This document shows, one piece after another, positions 29,491 to 42,358 of a stretch of 64,000 nt of DNA; position 1 is the first letter of the stretch, and each line of letters starts with the position of its first letter. Source of the DNA: Alcanivorax sp. Lineage in GTDB: Bacteria > Pseudomonadota > Gammaproteobacteria > Pseudomonadales > Alcanivoracaceae. Under the pieces are notes generated by a model. It saw only the letters and a program-made list of their open reading frames with translations. It had not been told where the DNA came from and made no database searches. The position numbers and the translations under genes were made by a program. The stretch covers positions 248,001 to 312,000 of the forward strand of contig JAIUME010000002.1 of NCBI GenBank assembly GCA_022565695.1, given 5' to 3'.

Positions 29491-31761
29491 TCAGGTGGCC
29501 GGTTCTTCAGCTTCCGCCTCGGATACCGTCAGCACCAGCCCCTTGTCGTTGGCTGTCACATCCACCTTGCCACCGTGCTCGGCCAGTTCCCCGAACAGCA
29601 GCATTTCCGCCAGTGGCTTCTTCAGTTGTTCCTGAATCAGCCTGGCCATGGGACGTGCGCCCATGGCGCGGTCATAACCGTGTTCCGACATCCAGGTGCG
29701 GGCCTGCTGATCCACATGCAACGTGACGCCACGCTCGTCCAGCTGTGCCTGCAGCTCGGTCAGGAACTTGTCCACGACCCCCAGAATGGTCTCCGGTGTC
29801 AGCGCACCAAACTGGATGGTGGCATCCAGACGGTTGCGGAACTCGGGCGTGAACATCTTCTTCAGTGCCTCACTGCCGTCAGTGGCGTGATCCTGCAGGG
29901 TAAAGCCGATGGATGCCCTGCTCATGACATCCGCACCGGCGTTGGTGGTCATGATCAGAATGACGTTGCGGAAATCCGCCTTGCGCCCGTTGTTGTCCGT
30001 GAGCGTGGCATGATCCATCACCTGCAGGAGCAGGTTGAAAACTTCCGGGTGCGCTTTCTCGATCTCGTCCAGCAGCAGCACACAGTGAGGCGTCTTGGTG
30101 ATGGCCTCGGTCAGCAAACCACCCTGATCGAACCCCACATAGCCCGGGGGCGCACCGATCAGGCGGCTGACGGTATGACGCTCCATATACTCAGACATAT
30201 CGAAGCGCACCAGCTCGACACCCAGCGCGCGGGCCAGCTGTCGGCTGACTTCGGTCTTGCCCACCCCGGTGGGGCCGGCAAACATGAAGCAGCCCACGGG
30301 CTTGTCTGCGGCCTTGAGGCCGGCACGGGACAGCTTGATCGCCGCCGACAGGGCCTCGATGGCCGGGTCCTGGCCAAATACGGTCATTTTCAGGTCCCGC
30401 TCCAGATTACGCAGCAGCTCCTTGTCTGACTGGGACACCGACTTCGGCGGGATGCGCGCAATCTTGGCCACCATCGCCTCGACATCCTCGACATCAATGG
30501 TTTCCTTGCGCTCGCCTGCCGGGCGCAGTCGCTGCCAGGCACCCACCTCATCAATCACATCGATTGCCTTGTCCGGCAGGTAGCGGTCATTGATATAGCG
30601 TGACGACAGCTCGGCCGCACTGCGCAGGGCTTCATCGGTGTAGACCACTGAGTGGTGATCCTCGAAGCGCTTCTTGAGCCCGCGCAGGATGCCGATGGTT
30701 TCATCCACCGTCGGTTCGACCACGTCGATCTTCTGAAAACGCCGGGACAAGGCCCGGTCTTTCTCGAAAATGCCGCGGTATTCCTGGAAGGTCGTGGAAC
30801 CCATGCACTTGATGCTGCCATTGGCCAGCGCCGGCTTGAGCAGGTTGGAGGCATCCATGACACCGCCAGAGGCCGCACCCGCACCGATGATGGTGTGAAT
30901 TTCATCAATGAACAGGATGGCATTGGGGTGCTTTTCCAGCTCGCCCAGCAACGCCTTGAAGCGCTTCTCGAAATCGCCCCGGTATTTGGTGCCGGCCAGC
31001 AATGCGCCCATGTCCAGTGAATAGACGATGGCGTCTTCCAGTGGCTCAGGCACCTTGCCCTCGACAATCATCCAGGCAAGACCTTCGGCAATTGCTGTCT
31101 TGCCGACGCCCGGCTCGCCCACCAGCAACGGGTTGTTCTTGCGCCGGCGGCAGAGAATCTGCGCTGCGCGCTCGATCTCGAAGGCGCGGCCGACCAGCGG
31201 ATCAATCCGGTCCTGGCGCGCGAGTTCGTTGAGATTGCTGGCGTAGTTGTCCAGCGCACTGGTGGCGCTGCCCTCTGCGCCCTCTTCCGCCGCTTCCTGC
31301 GGACGCTCGGTATCTTCGCCTTCGTGAATCCGGGAAATGCCGTGGCTGATGAAATTCACCACGTCGACACGGTTGATGTTCTGTGCGCGCAGCAGGTAGA
31401 CCGCCTGGCTTTCCTGCTCGCTGAAGATGGCCACCAGCACGTTGGCGCCGGTCACCTCGCGCTTGCCCGAAGACTGGACATGGAACACGGCGCGCTGCAG
31501 CACACGCTGAAAGCCCAGCGTGGGCTGGGTGTCGCGCTCCGGGTCATCATCCGGGATAAGGGGTGTTGTGTCGTCAATGAACCGGTCCAGGGCCTGGCGC
31601 AGATCAACCAGATCGGCACCGCAGGATTCCAGCACTTCAACTGCGGCCTGATTGTCCAGAAGCGCCAGCAACAGGTGCTCGACGGTCATGAACTCATGAC
31701 GGTGGGTGCGCGCGTGGCGGAACGCGTCGTTCAGGGTCAGTTCCAGTTCTCTGCTGAGCAT
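29491..31761 (-). CDS. clpA: ATP-dependent Clp protease ATPase subunit ClpA
   Basis: A 756-residue AAA+ unfoldase partner of ClpP and ClpS. It has an N-terminal Clp-N repeat domain and two ATPase modules with Walker A motifs GEPGVGKTAIAEG and GPTGVGKTEVSRQ. An IGF-type loop (ASIGFTLQ) docks on ClpP. It follows clpS by 51 nt on the same strand. The start ATG at 31761 has a GAGGTGAG ribosome site. clpP is not in the window. Confidence 0.98.
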   Translation of the reverse strand: MLSRELELTLNDAFRHARTHRHEFMTVEHLLLALLDNQAAVEVLESCGADLVDLRQALDRFIDDTTPLIPDDDPERDTQPTLGFQRVLQRAVFHVQSSGKREVTGANVLVAIFSEQESQAVYLLRAQNINRVDVVNFISHGISRIHEGEDTERPQEAAEEGAEGSATSALDNYASNLNELARQDRIDPLVGRAFEIERAAQILCRRRKNNPLLVGEPGVGKTAIAEGLAWMIVEGKVPEPLEDAIVYSLDMGALLAGTKYRGDFEKRFKALLGELEKHPNAILFIDEIHTIIGAGAASGGVMDASNLLKPALANGSIKCMGSTTFQEYRGIFEKDRALSRRFQKIDVVEPTVDETIGILRGLKKRFEDHHSVVYTDEALRSAAELSSRYINDRYLPDKAIDVIDEVGAWQRLRPAGERKETIDVEDVEAMVAKIARIPPKSVSQSDKELLRNLERDLKMTVFGQDPAIEALSAAIKLSRAGLKAADKPVGCFMFAGPTGVGKTEVSRQLARALGVELVRFDMSEYMERHTVSRLIGAPPGYVGFDQGGLLTEAITKTPHCVLLLDEIEKAHPEVFNLLLQVMDHATLTDNNGRKADFRNVILIMTTNAGADVMSRASIGFTLQDHATDGSEALKKMFTPEFRNRLDATIQFGALTPETILGVVDKFLTELQAQLDERGVTLHVDQQARTWMSEHGYDRAMGARPMARLIQEQLKKPLAEMLLFGELAEHGGKVDVTANDKGLVLTVSEAEAEEPAT

Positions 31762-31812
31762 GGCTCACCTCTCGGTCACGAGGAAAATTAGGTGTTCCGG
31801 TCGAGCGCCCGG

Positions 31813-32181
31813 TCAGGCCACCTCGACCTGGCACATCAATGGGTGCTGATTTTCGCGGGCATAATCCACCACTTGCGCCGCCTTGGTCTCGGCGATGTCG
31901 CGGGTAAACAAGCCGCACACCGCCCGTCCTTCCGTATGCACCGTCAACATGACGCGTGTTGCCTTTTCACGGTCCATGGCAAAGAACGTTTCCAGCACCT
32001 CCACCACAAAATCCATCGGTGTGTAGTCATCGTTGAGCATCAGGACCTTGTAGAGGGGCGGCGGGCTCAGCTTCGGCTTCGCTTCCTCTACGGCCAGATC
32101 GCCATGCCGATCCGGCTGGCCGGGTTCCTCAGGGGGCTGTTCCGGCCCGAGAGTCACCTGTCGGGTTGAATGAAAATTCAT
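31813..32181 (-). CDS. clpS: ClpS adaptor, N-degron recognin
   Basis: A 122-residue adaptor that presents N-degron substrates to ClpA. The binding-pocket region [18 protein letters not shown] and the C-terminal [10 protein letters not shown] are canonical, preceded by a flexible N-terminal extension of about 35 residues. The ATG at 32181 is chosen because MNFHSTRQ is the normal N terminus and GAGAG lies upstream. It is cotranscribed with clpA. Confidence 0.96.
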   Translation of the reverse strand: MNFHSTRQVTLGPEQPPEEPGQPDRHGDLAVEEAKPKLSPPPLYKVLMLNDDYTPMDFVVEVLETFFAMDREKATRVMLTVHTEGRAVCGLFTRDIAETKAAQVVDYARENQHPLMCQVEVA

Positions 32182-32284
32182 GCTGCTCTCTATCGTTGTA
32201 TACCTGTCATGCCCTTCAGGCAATCAAGTTATGGTGAATCATGAGGCTTTTTTCAAGTCCATCCTGCCAGCCGCCCGACGGGGG

Positions 32285-32312
32285 TTGACACTCTCTTCAT
32301 GTTGATTAAAAG
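32285..32312 (+). promoter_or_regulatory. Candidate promoter of cspD with long leader
   Basis: TTGACA (32285-32290), 16 nt, TAAAAG (32307-32312). Transcription from here would give a leader of about 145 nt before cspD, a feature common in cold-shock-domain genes. Confidence 0.4.
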
Positions 32313-32466
32313 TTGTACGACTCAGGGTGCGATACATGGCAATTGAACCCCTGCCGTTCACATCAATAACACTATGCTGGTAACAGCTTACCTGATTTGA
32401 CGTGAGGACGGAGATAACGGGGATCGCACTGCCATCGGAGCGGCAGACGCAGCAGAGAGAGGGACC

Positions 32467-32772
32467 ATGGCGACGGGCAAGGTAAAGTGGTTCAACAATG
32501 CCAAGGGCTACGGTTTCGTACGCCCGGACGCCGGGGGCGAAGACCTGTTTGTCCACTACTCCTACATCCAGATGGACGGTTACCGCAGCCTGAAGGCCGG
32601 GCAACCGGTGGAGTACGAGCTGCAGCAGGCAAACAAGGGCTACCACGCGGTCAATCTGAAACCGACTGATGACACGCCTGACGCTGGCAACACCACCAAC
32701 GAACGCAACAGCAATAACGACACCGACACCGACGCACCGCCCATGGCGGCCGCGCCGGTTACGGAACCGTAA
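32467..32772 (+). CDS. cspD: Cold-shock domain protein CspD
   Basis: A 101-residue nucleic-acid-binding protein. The RNP motifs GYGFVRP and DLFVHYS are intact in an N-terminal cold-shock domain (residues 1-67). A low-complexity polar tail rich in Asn, Thr and Asp follows. Location beside clpS-clpA is diagnostic of CspD, which inhibits replication in stationary phase in E. coli. The strong ribosome site GAGAGGGA lies just upstream. It converges with icd, leaving a 7-nt gap. Confidence 0.94.
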   Translation: MATGKVKWFNNAKGYGFVRPDAGGEDLFVHYSYIQMDGYRSLKAGQPVEYELQQANKGYHAVNLKPTDDTPDAGNTTNERNSNNDTDTDAPPMAAAPVTEP

Positions 32773-32779
32773 GCGCTGC

Positions 32780-34042
<1,263 letters not shown>

Positions 34043-34217
34043 CTAACTACTCCCTCTGGAAAATAACCGTACAATTCGGTAGCTGGGCCTGGGTAAGCCC
34101 GAGAGGCGCGATTATAGCATCGGCGCGACAACCTTGCCTGACCTTTTGCGGATATACCGTGCAGTTTCTGGACAATTCGCGACGACTCACACCTTGCTCT
34201 ACAGCGGAGATATGGCC

Positions 34218-34886
34218 ATGGCACGTCTGGTGCTGTTCAACAAACCCTTCAGGGTGCTGTCACAGTTCACCGACAACAGTGGCCGTGCAACGCTGGCAGA
34301 CTATCTTGCCATCCCCGGCGTTTACCCTGCCGGCCGCCTGGACTGGGACTCTGAAGGACTCTTGTTGCTGACGGATGACGGTGCCCTGCAGGCGCGTATC
34401 AGCCAGCCGGCATTTCATCTGCCAAAGACCTATCTGGTACAGGTTGAAGGCATTCCTGACGCGGCACAGCTTCAGCAACTTCGCGATGGCGTTCAATTGA
34501 ACGATGGTCTAACGCGCCCTGCCCGGGCAGAGATCATCCCGCCTCCGGCGCTATGGCCGCGTGATCCGCCGGTACGGGAGCGCAAGTCGGTGCCTGACAG
34601 CTGGCTGCGCCTGACCATCACCGAAGGCCGCAATCGGCAGGTCCGTCGCATGACGGCGGCCGTCGGCTGCCCTACCCTGCGCCTGGTGCGCTGGCAGATC
34701 GGTGATTGGGCTCTGGATGGCCCGCGTTCGGGCGGCACGCACGAACCTGAAGAAGCGCCAACGCTGCTACCCGGCATGTATCGGGAAATCAGCGTTCATC
34801 TGCCCCGTCCTGCTCGTGCCAGCGCCGGGCGGCAGCCAGATCAGCGTCGCGGGCGTCCACCCAGCCGCTCCCGCCGGGGCCGCTGA
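34218..34886 (+). CDS. rluE: Ribosomal large subunit pseudouridine synthase E
   Basis: A 222-residue RsuA-family enzyme that makes a pseudouridine in 23S rRNA. The catalytic motif is [18 protein letters not shown] (Asp in GRLDWDSEG), and the family C-terminal motif is [11 protein letters not shown] chose the ATG at 34218, which gives 7 nt to the GCGGAGA ribosome site. The last 30-odd residues form a basic tail ([20 protein letters not shown]) encoded opposite the end of moaE: the convergent genes overlap by 98 bp. Confidence 0.94.
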   Translation: MARLVLFNKPFRVLSQFTDNSGRATLADYLAIPGVYPAGRLDWDSEGLLLLTDDGALQARISQPAFHLPKTYLVQVEGIPDAAQLQQLRDGVQLNDGLTRPARAEIIPPPALWPRDPPVRERKSVPDSWLRLTITEGRNRQVRRMTAAVGCPTLRLVRWQIGDWALDGPRSGGTHEPEEAPTLLPGMYREISVHLPRPARASAGRQPDQRRGRPPSRSRRGR

Positions 34887-35292
34887 CTTTTTTCCACAAC
34901 GGTACTTCTGTCTTGATGCGGTCCATCAGGCAACTGCAGGCCTCGAAGGCCGTCTGTCGATGGGCGGCCGCCACGCCCACCACCACGATGGTATCGCCGG
35001 CCTGCATATCGCCGATGCGGTGCCAGGCGAGCACCTTCAATAGCGGCCACCGCCGCGCGACATCCTCGACCAGCGTGGCAAGCACCTTGTCACTCATACC
35101 CGGATAATGCTCCAGGGATAAGGTCGCGACCTGCCCCTGCTCACTGCGCACCTGGCCGGTAAACAGGACGGTTGCCCCCGCAGCGCTGACGAGATCGGCG
35201 GACAGCCAGGCCTGAGCCGCACCGCAATCGATGGCTTCCGTCTGGATACGGTGCCAGTGGCCATGTTCGGACAGGTGTCCCGGAACGCTCAT
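34789..35292 (-). CDS. moaE: Molybdopterin synthase catalytic subunit MoaE
   Basis: A 167-residue large subunit of molybdopterin synthase, which transfers sulfur from MoaD to precursor Z. Family motifs are [39 protein letters not shown] and PLWKK (active-site lysine region). It starts one base after the moaD stop. Its 3' end overlaps convergent rluE. Confidence 0.95.
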   Translation of the reverse strand: MSVPGHLSEHGHWHRIQTEAIDCGAAQAWLSADLVSAAGATVLFTGQVRSEQGQVATLSLEHYPGMSDKVLATLVEDVARRWPLLKVLAWHRIGDMQAGDTIVVVGVAAAHRQTAFEACSCLMDRIKTEVPLWKKVSGPGGSGWVDARDADLAAARRWHEQDGADER

Positions 35293-35293
35293 C

Positions 35294-35551
35294 TCAACCC
35301 CCGGTCACGGGCGGGAAAAACGCCACCACATCACCGTCCCCCACGGCAGTGTCGGGGGTCGCCATGACTTCATTGACGGCCACAAGCAGCCGCTCCTCGG
35401 GGCTCAGCGCCTCTGCCCAGCGGCCATCAGTGCGCGCTGCCAGCGCCGCGCGCACCGCCGAGACCGTACTCAGCGCCGGCTCCGCTGCCACAGTCGTTTC
35501 TGCCTCGCCGAGGCGCTCGCGCAAGCTGGCAAAAAACAGGATGCGAATCAT
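35294..35551 (-). CDS. moaD: Molybdopterin synthase sulfur carrier MoaD
   Basis: An 85-residue ubiquitin-like sulfur carrier ending in the required Gly-Gly (FFPPVTGG), which is converted to a thiocarboxylate. ATGA overlap with moaC indicates translational coupling. Confidence 0.95.
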   Translation of the reverse strand: MIRILFFASLRERLGEAETTVAAEPALSTVSAVRAALAARTDGRWAEALSPEERLLVAVNEVMATPDTAVGDGDVVAFFPPVTGG

Positions 35552-36069
35552 GCTTCGGGCTCCGATATGGTGCTCTCCTTGATGGTCGCCTCTTCACGCT
35601 GCCAGGTGCCGCTTCGGCCGCCCTGCTTCTCAAGCAGGCATATCTGCTCGATGACCATGCCGCGATCCACCGCCTTGCACATGTCGTAAAGGGTCAGGGC
35701 AGCCACGGATGCGGCGGTCAACGCCTCCATCTCGACGCCCGTGACGCCGCGCACACGGCACTGTGTCTGAATCAGCAGCGAGGTATCACTGTCGGCGCTG
35801 ATATCCACGCGAATACGGGTCAGCAACAGGGGGTGGCACAGGGGAATCAGATCCCAGGTTTTCTTGGCCGCCTGGATCCCGGCGATGCGCGCCACGGCGA
35901 GCACGTCGCCTTTGGGGTGCCCGCCGTCCAGAATCAGGGCCAGGGTCGCCGGCGCCATGTGGATGCGGGCCATGGCGCGGGCAATGCGGTCGGTTTCGGC
36001 CTTGTCCGTGACATCCACCATGGAAGCCTGCCCGCGGGCGTCAAGGTGGGTCAGTGTCGGGTCAGTCAT
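35548..36069 (-). CDS. moaC: Cyclic pyranopterin monophosphate synthase MoaC
   Basis: A 173-residue enzyme of early molybdenum cofactor synthesis, acting with MoaA (absent here). Motifs [24 protein letters not shown] and [10 protein letters not shown] are typical. It is the first gene of the moaCDE operon. The C-terminal tail carries a short Glu/Ser/Thr-rich extension. Confidence 0.96.
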   Translation of the reverse strand: MTDPTLTHLDARGQASMVDVTDKAETDRIARAMARIHMAPATLALILDGGHPKGDVLAVARIAGIQAAKKTWDLIPLCHPLLLTRIRVDISADSDTSLLIQTQCRVRGVTGVEMEALTAASVAALTLYDMCKAVDRGMVIEQICLLEKQGGRSGTWQREEATIKESTISEPEA

Positions 36070-36159
36070 GCGCGTTTCCTTATCGCTTTCCGTGGCGCTC
36101 GTCTGGTCGCTCGTTGGCCGGGTGGTGTACCATCTCCCGCTCGCCGGAATGAGTCAATC

Positions 36160-36654
36160 ATGAACAGTTTCACGCCCCATATTACCGTAGCAACCGTGGT
36201 CGAGCAGGATGGCCGCTTCCTGATGGTCCGCGAGACGGTCCGAGAGCGCGCCAGCAACGCGGGATCAGCGCCCGCAGACGTCATCAACCAGCCCGCTGGC
36301 CATGTCGAGGCAGGCGAACTGCTGGCCCAGGCCGCCTTTCGGGAGACCCTGGAAGAGACCGCCTGGCAGGTCAGGATCACCGGGCTGCTGGGTATGTATG
36401 TTTTCCAGCCCCACCCGCGCGCCGGCGTCTACCACCGTTACTGCTTCATTGCCGAGCCCGTGAAGCATGACCCCGGCCAGCGACTGGACCGGGGCATCAT
36501 CGAAGCCGTGTGGCTCTCCGCCGATGCCCTGCGGGCGCGCAAGACAGAGCACCGCAGCCCGCTGGTCATGCGCTGCGTGGACGACTATCTGGCCGGGCGG
36601 CGGCTGCCCCTGGACGCGATTTATGAGCACCCCTGGGCATTGCAGGAGCGATGA
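36160..36654 (+). CDS. nudJ: NUDIX hydrolase NudJ
   Basis: A 164-residue phosphatase-type NUDIX protein. The Nudix box reads [20 protein letters not shown] (G-x5-E-x7-RE-x2-EE pattern). NudJ acts on thiamine and nucleotide pyrophosphates. The ATG at 36160 is preferred because [15 protein letters not shown] matches family N termini. The 3' end overlaps mnmA in ATGA. The nudJ-mnmA-hflD-purB order is conserved in gammaproteobacteria. Confidence 0.95.
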   Translation: MNSFTPHITVATVVEQDGRFLMVRETVRERASNAGSAPADVINQPAGHVEAGELLAQAAFRETLEETAWQVRITGLLGMYVFQPHPRAGVYHRYCFIAEPVKHDPGQRLDRGIIEAVWLSADALRARKTEHRSPLVMRCVDDYLAGRRLPLDAIYEHPWALQER

Positions 36655-37829
36655 CAGGCATGCCGCTAAAGACAGAGGAAAAGACATTGCCGGAACGCCC
36701 CCCGCAGGAGACGCGCATTATCGTCGGCATGTCCGGGGGCGTGGATTCGGCGGTGGCCGCGTGGTTGTTGAAAGACGCCGGCTACCAGGTCGAAGGCCTG
36801 TTCATGAAGAACTGGAACGAGGATGACGGTACCGAGTACTGCACCGCTCAGGAGGATCTGCTGGATGCGATGCAGGTGGCCGGCGTGCTGGATATCGAGC
36901 TGCACACGGTCAACTTCGCGGCCGAATACTGGGACCGGGTGTTCGAGCACTTCCTTGAGGAGTACCGCGCCGGCCGCACACCGAACCCGGACATCCTGTG
37001 CAACAAGGAAGTGAAGTTCCGCGCCTTCCTGGATCACGCGCTGACGCTTGGCGCCGACGGCATCGCAACAGGGCACTATGCGCAGGTGGCGCATCACACC
37101 GACCGCCCGGCGAGCCTGTTACGGGCCGTGGATGGCAACAAGGACCAGACTTACTTTCTGCACGCGGTGGGCGGTGACAAATTCAGCCGCACGCTGTTCC
37201 CGCTGGGCGGGCTGCACAAGCCCGAGGTGCGGCGCATCGCGGAGGCCCAGGGCTTTGCCAATCACAAGAAAAAAGACTCCACCGGCATCTGCTTTATCGG
37301 TGAGCGACGCTTCAAGGATTTTCTGCAGCGTTACCTGCCCGCGCAACCGGGCCGCATCGAGGATGACCAGGGCACCTTGCTGGGCGAGCACACCGGGTTG
37401 ATGTACTACACCCTGGGGCAACGTCAGGGCCTCGGCATCGGTGGCCGGCCCGGTTCGGATGAGTCGCCCTGGTATGTGGCAGCCAAGGACCTGGAGCGCA
37501 ACGTGCTGGTTGCCGTGCAGGGGCATGATCACCCGCTGTTGCAAAGCCAGCAGCTGGACACCGGGCCGGTGAACTGGATTGCCGGCGCACCGCCCGGGAT
37601 GCCCGCCCGCCTGACGGCCAAGACGCGCTACCGGCAGCCGGATCAGGTTTGCACCGTGACTTCCCTTGCCGTGACTCACCTTGCCGCCCCCGCCCTCGCA
37701 GGGACAGACCAGGGCCGTGTGCAGGTGGTGTTCGATGTGCCACAACGCGCTGTGACACCCGGGCAGTCGGTTGTGTTTTACGATGGCGACCGCTGTCTGG
37801 GCGGTGCCGTGATAGAGTCCACCTCATGA
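36651..37829 (+). CDS. mnmA: tRNA-specific 2-thiouridylase MnmA
   Basis: A 392-residue PP-loop enzyme that thiolates U34 of tRNA-Lys/Glu/Gln using sulfur from the Tus relay. The PP-loop is [15 protein letters not shown]. The two catalytic cysteines are in [11 protein letters not shown] and [12 protein letters not shown]. An N-terminal extension of about 20 residues precedes the core (a second ATG lies at 36660). It overlaps both nudJ and hflD. Confidence 0.97.
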   Translation: MTGMPLKTEEKTLPERPPQETRIIVGMSGGVDSAVAAWLLKDAGYQVEGLFMKNWNEDDGTEYCTAQEDLLDAMQVAGVLDIELHTVNFAAEYWDRVFEHFLEEYRAGRTPNPDILCNKEVKFRAFLDHALTLGADGIATGHYAQVAHHTDRPASLLRAVDGNKDQTYFLHAVGGDKFSRTLFPLGGLHKPEVRRIAEAQGFANHKKKDSTGICFIGERRFKDFLQRYLPAQPGRIEDDQGTLLGEHTGLMYYTLGQRQGLGIGGRPGSDESPWYVAAKDLERNVLVAVQGHDHPLLQSQQLDTGPVNWIAGAPPGMPARLTAKTRYRQPDQVCTVTSLAVTHLAAPALAGTDQGRVQVVFDVPQRAVTPGQSVVFYDGDRCLGGAVIESTS

Positions 37830-38461
37830 GCAGACCCGAAGACCTTCATCAAGTGATCGCCCTGGCCGCCATTTTTCAGGCGGGCCAGATTGCCGACCGC
37901 ATTGCCAGCACGGGCGAATGCCCCAATGACCAGCTGCGCACGCTGCTGGCCGGGACCATGAACCTGGCCCCGGCATCCTATGAGGATGTCTACCCTGCCC
38001 TCGGCGATCTGCGGCCCGGGTTTTCCATGCTGCGGGATGCGCTTTCCGGCAAGCAGAGCCGGGACAAGGTGCGCCCGGTGAGCTACGCCCTGGCGCTGAT
38101 GCATCTTTCCGGGCGCCTGGGCAAGGACGACAGCCTGATGGCGATTCTGCGCAATCGTCTGGAGGCGCTGGACGCCCAGCGGGCGCATTTTCCTGATCTG
38201 GTGACGAATGAGTTCTGCCACCGCCTGGCAGGCATCTATGTCGATACGCTCGGCACGCTGAAATTTCGTATCAAGGTGCAGGGTGAGCCGGAGCATCTTC
38301 GTAATGAGGATAATGCGGCGCGGATTCGTGCCACGTTCCTGACGGGGGTGCGGGCCGGGTTTCTCTGGCAGCAGGCCGGGGGGCGTCGTTGGCATCTGGT
38401 GTTTCGGCGGGCGCGGTTGTTGGCGGCGGTGGATGGGGTGTTGAAGCAGTCTTTGCATTGA
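37826..38461 (+). CDS. hflD: High frequency lysogenization protein HflD homolog
   Basis: A 211-residue helical, peripherally membrane-associated protein. In E. coli HflD binds phage lambda CII; its general role is unclear. The start ATG at 37826 overlaps the mnmA stop (ATGA). Segments such as [16 protein letters not shown] and [12 protein letters not shown] are typical. Confidence 0.92.
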   Translation: MSRPEDLHQVIALAAIFQAGQIADRIASTGECPNDQLRTLLAGTMNLAPASYEDVYPALGDLRPGFSMLRDALSGKQSRDKVRPVSYALALMHLSGRLGKDDSLMAILRNRLEALDAQRAHFPDLVTNEFCHRLAGIYVDTLGTLKFRIKVQGEPEHLRNEDNAARIRATFLTGVRAGFLWQQAGGRRWHLVFRRARLLAAVDGVLKQSLH

Positions 38462-38634
38462 GGCGCGGGAGTGATGGCGGGATGCGTGTGGCGTGGCGGT
38501 GTTGGTGCGCTTCGCGTTCCGCTCAGCACACCCTACGGGTGCAATTTAAATCAAATGGTTATGAATCTTTATTAATGTTGTTTATCAGGACTTTCATGCG
38601 CATGGCTTGCTGTTTGGGCCAAACGTGTCGGTGA

Positions 38635-40097
<1,463 letters not shown>

Positions 40098-40098
<1 letters not shown>

Positions 40099-41231
40099 TG
40101 CTGCCTCGCTTCCGCCTGCCGATATCTGCGGCAGAGTTCCTCCGTGATTACTGGCAGCGCCAGCCGCTGCTGGCGCCTGCATCAGCCAGCGGCCTGGATG
40201 TGCCTGATCCGAATGTCCTCGCGGGCCTGGCCCTGGAGGAGAGCGTCGAGTCGCGCATCATCCTCGGCGCTGGTGAGGCGAATAGTGAGACCCCCTGGGC
40301 GGTCCGCCACGGCCCCTTCACTGAAGCGGATCTGCAGGCGCTGCCCGACAGGAACTGGACGCTATTGGTGCAATCCGTGGATCACTGCCTCACGGAAGTG
40401 TCGCTGATGCTGGACAGCTTCGATTTCCTGCCGGGCTGGCGCCTTGAGGACATCATGATCAGCTACGCCGTCACTGGCGGCAGCGTCGGTCCGCACTTCG
40501 ATCAGTACGATGTGTTCCTGATTCAGGCCGCCGGCCACCGCCGCTGGCAGCTTGGCCCCCACTGCGACGCGACGACGCCCCTGCAGCCCCACGATACCCT
40601 GCGTCTGCTGGCTGACATGCCGGTCACCTCGGAGCACCTGCTGGGCCCCGGCGATGTGCTCTATGTGCCGCCGGGCGTCGCCCACTGGGGTGTGGCCGAA
40701 GATGATGACTGCGTCACCTGGTCAGTGGGCTTCCGGGCCCCGCGCCGGGCAGACCTGCTGGCGCGGATTACCGATGAAGTCCTCGCGGAAGTGCCGGAGG
40801 CGCTGTTCACCGACGCAGGCCGTGGCCTGCCGGAAGCACCGGGCACGCTTTCCCCGGCAGATGCGCAGACCCTGACGCAACAGGCACTGGCGCTGATCAC
40901 CCCGGCCCGCGCCGAGTGTGCGCTGGCGCAGCTTCTCAGCGAACCGCGCCACAATGGCCTTGATTTTGAGGTGGATACCGGGCACATTCGCGCCGCTGCC
41001 CCGGCGGCGTCGCTGGTACGCCACGGCAGTACCCGGCTGCTGGCCGACAGCACCGGGCTATGGATCAACGGCGAGCACCACGCGCTGCCGGAAGACCTGC
41101 AGGGGCTCGGCACTTATCTTGCAAGTCGGCGTCTGTATGAACAGGACGCCTTGAAGGAACATGCCGGAAGCACCGGTCTGGAGTTGCTGAATGAATGGAT
41201 TGAACAAGGCTTTTTCGTTTCCCTTGAGTGA
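40098..41231 (+). CDS. roxA: Ribosomal protein uL16 arginine hydroxylase (cupin/JmjC-like)
   Basis: A 377-residue Fe(II)/2-oxoglutarate oxygenase of the YcfD/RoxA family, which hydroxylates an arginine of ribosomal protein L16. The metal triad is visible as GPHFDQYDVF (H-x-D) and VAHWG (distal His). The C-terminal half holds the dimerisation and winged-helix regions. Coupled to purB by a one-base overlap. Confidence 0.93.
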
Positions 41232-41238
41232 GGCAGTC

Positions 41239-41670
41239 ATGGCGTTCACCGTAATCCGCACCAGTTGGGCAGAGCACGAAGCCGCCCTGCGTCAGATTCG
41301 TGACACCGTATTCATTCAGGAGCAGCGCGTTCCCGCAGAACTGGAGTGGGATGGCGCCGACGAAGACTCCGTGCACTTTTTGGCCCTTGGCGATGCCGGA
41401 CAGCCCGTGGGCTGCATTCGCCTGATGCCCAGTGGCCAGTTGAGCCGTCTGTCAGTGCTCGAGCAACACCGTAATCAGGGTATCGGCAAGGCACTGATCA
41501 TTGCTGCGGAAGAGCATGCGCGGGCCGGGAACATGGATGAGATTTTCCTGCACGCCCAGACCCACGCCACCAGCTTTTACGAGGCCTGCGGGTTCTCCGT
41601 GACCGGCGGCATTTTCCTGGAAGCCGACATCCCCCACCGGCAGATGTTCAAGGAACTGGCTCAGGCCTGA
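41239..41670 (+). CDS. GNAT family N-acetyltransferase
   Basis: A 143-residue acetyltransferase related to ElaA/YjcF-type proteins. The acetyl-CoA loop is seen as VLEQHRNQGIGKALI (Q/R-x-x-G-x-G/A), with substrate-side motifs VFIQEQRVPAELEWD and FYEACGFSVTGGIF. It follows roxA by 7 nt. The substrate is unknown. Confidence 0.9.
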   Translation: MAFTVIRTSWAEHEAALRQIRDTVFIQEQRVPAELEWDGADEDSVHFLALGDAGQPVGCIRLMPSGQLSRLSVLEQHRNQGIGKALIIAAEEHARAGNMDEIFLHAQTHATSFYEACGFSVTGGIFLEADIPHRQMFKELAQA

Positions 41671-41744
41671 GCGAACTGCATGACCGCCACAACACGCGGC
41701 TGCACGACTTGCAGCCGCCCTCAGAGTGCGGCATCTTTCAGGTC

Positions 41745-42272
41745 ATGACCACGCAATCACCCCCACCACCGGCCCCCTGGTCACTTGGCGATGATACCGG
41801 CGAATACCCGCTGGCTGATCTGGCCGATTTTCACCATGCATTAAGGCAATTGCTGCCCCAGGCACGCCGCAGCGTCGTGATCCAGACACCGGAACTCGAT
41901 ATCCCCTGGCTGGGCCCCCGGCATGTGAGTGATTTGCTGACGCCAGTGTTGCGCAGCAACCCCCGCTTTCATTTGCGACTGCTGTTCAACGATGCACGCA
42001 ATGCGGTGCGACGTGGCCACCAGTTGATCCGCTCGGCCCAGCAGTTCCCCTCATACCTCAGCCTGCACCAGGCACAGCCCGAAGATCAGCGCCAGGAGGC
42101 CTGGCTGATCATTGATGACCGGGCACTCATCACCCGCAATGATCCGCAACGCTTCAGTGATGGCGTCGCCTGTCCCTCAACGCCACGGCAGGCCCGCAAC
42201 CTGCTGCAGGATTTCGAGGAGCGTTGGCAGCGCTCCAGCCCGGCACCGCAGTTACGGCGGCTTTTCCTGTAA
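41745..42272 (+). CDS. PLD-like uncharacterised protein linked to GNAT gene
   Basis: A 175-residue protein with a fold pattern reminiscent of phospholipase D halves (strands VVIQTPELDIPWLG and FHLRLLFNDARNAVRRGHQL, and WLIIDDRALITRNDP). It lacks the HKD catalytic motif, so nuclease or lipase activity is unlikely. Similar genes sit beside GNAT genes in pseudomonads, suggesting a joint role. The start is uncertain: the ATG at 41745 is favoured over upstream TTG codons. Confidence 0.75.
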   Translation: MTTQSPPPPAPWSLGDDTGEYPLADLADFHHALRQLLPQARRSVVIQTPELDIPWLGPRHVSDLLTPVLRSNPRFHLRLLFNDARNAVRRGHQLIRSAQQFPSYLSLHQAQPEDQRQEAWLIIDDRALITRNDPQRFSDGVACPSTPRQARNLLQDFEERWQRSSPAPQLRRLFL

Positions 42273-42358
42273 CCGCCGACCAGTTACGGATATTCCGCTG
42301 TGCCGTTGCTATCATGCGCGGCGCTGGTCTTTCGGACGGACTCCCCGGAGAAGTATTC

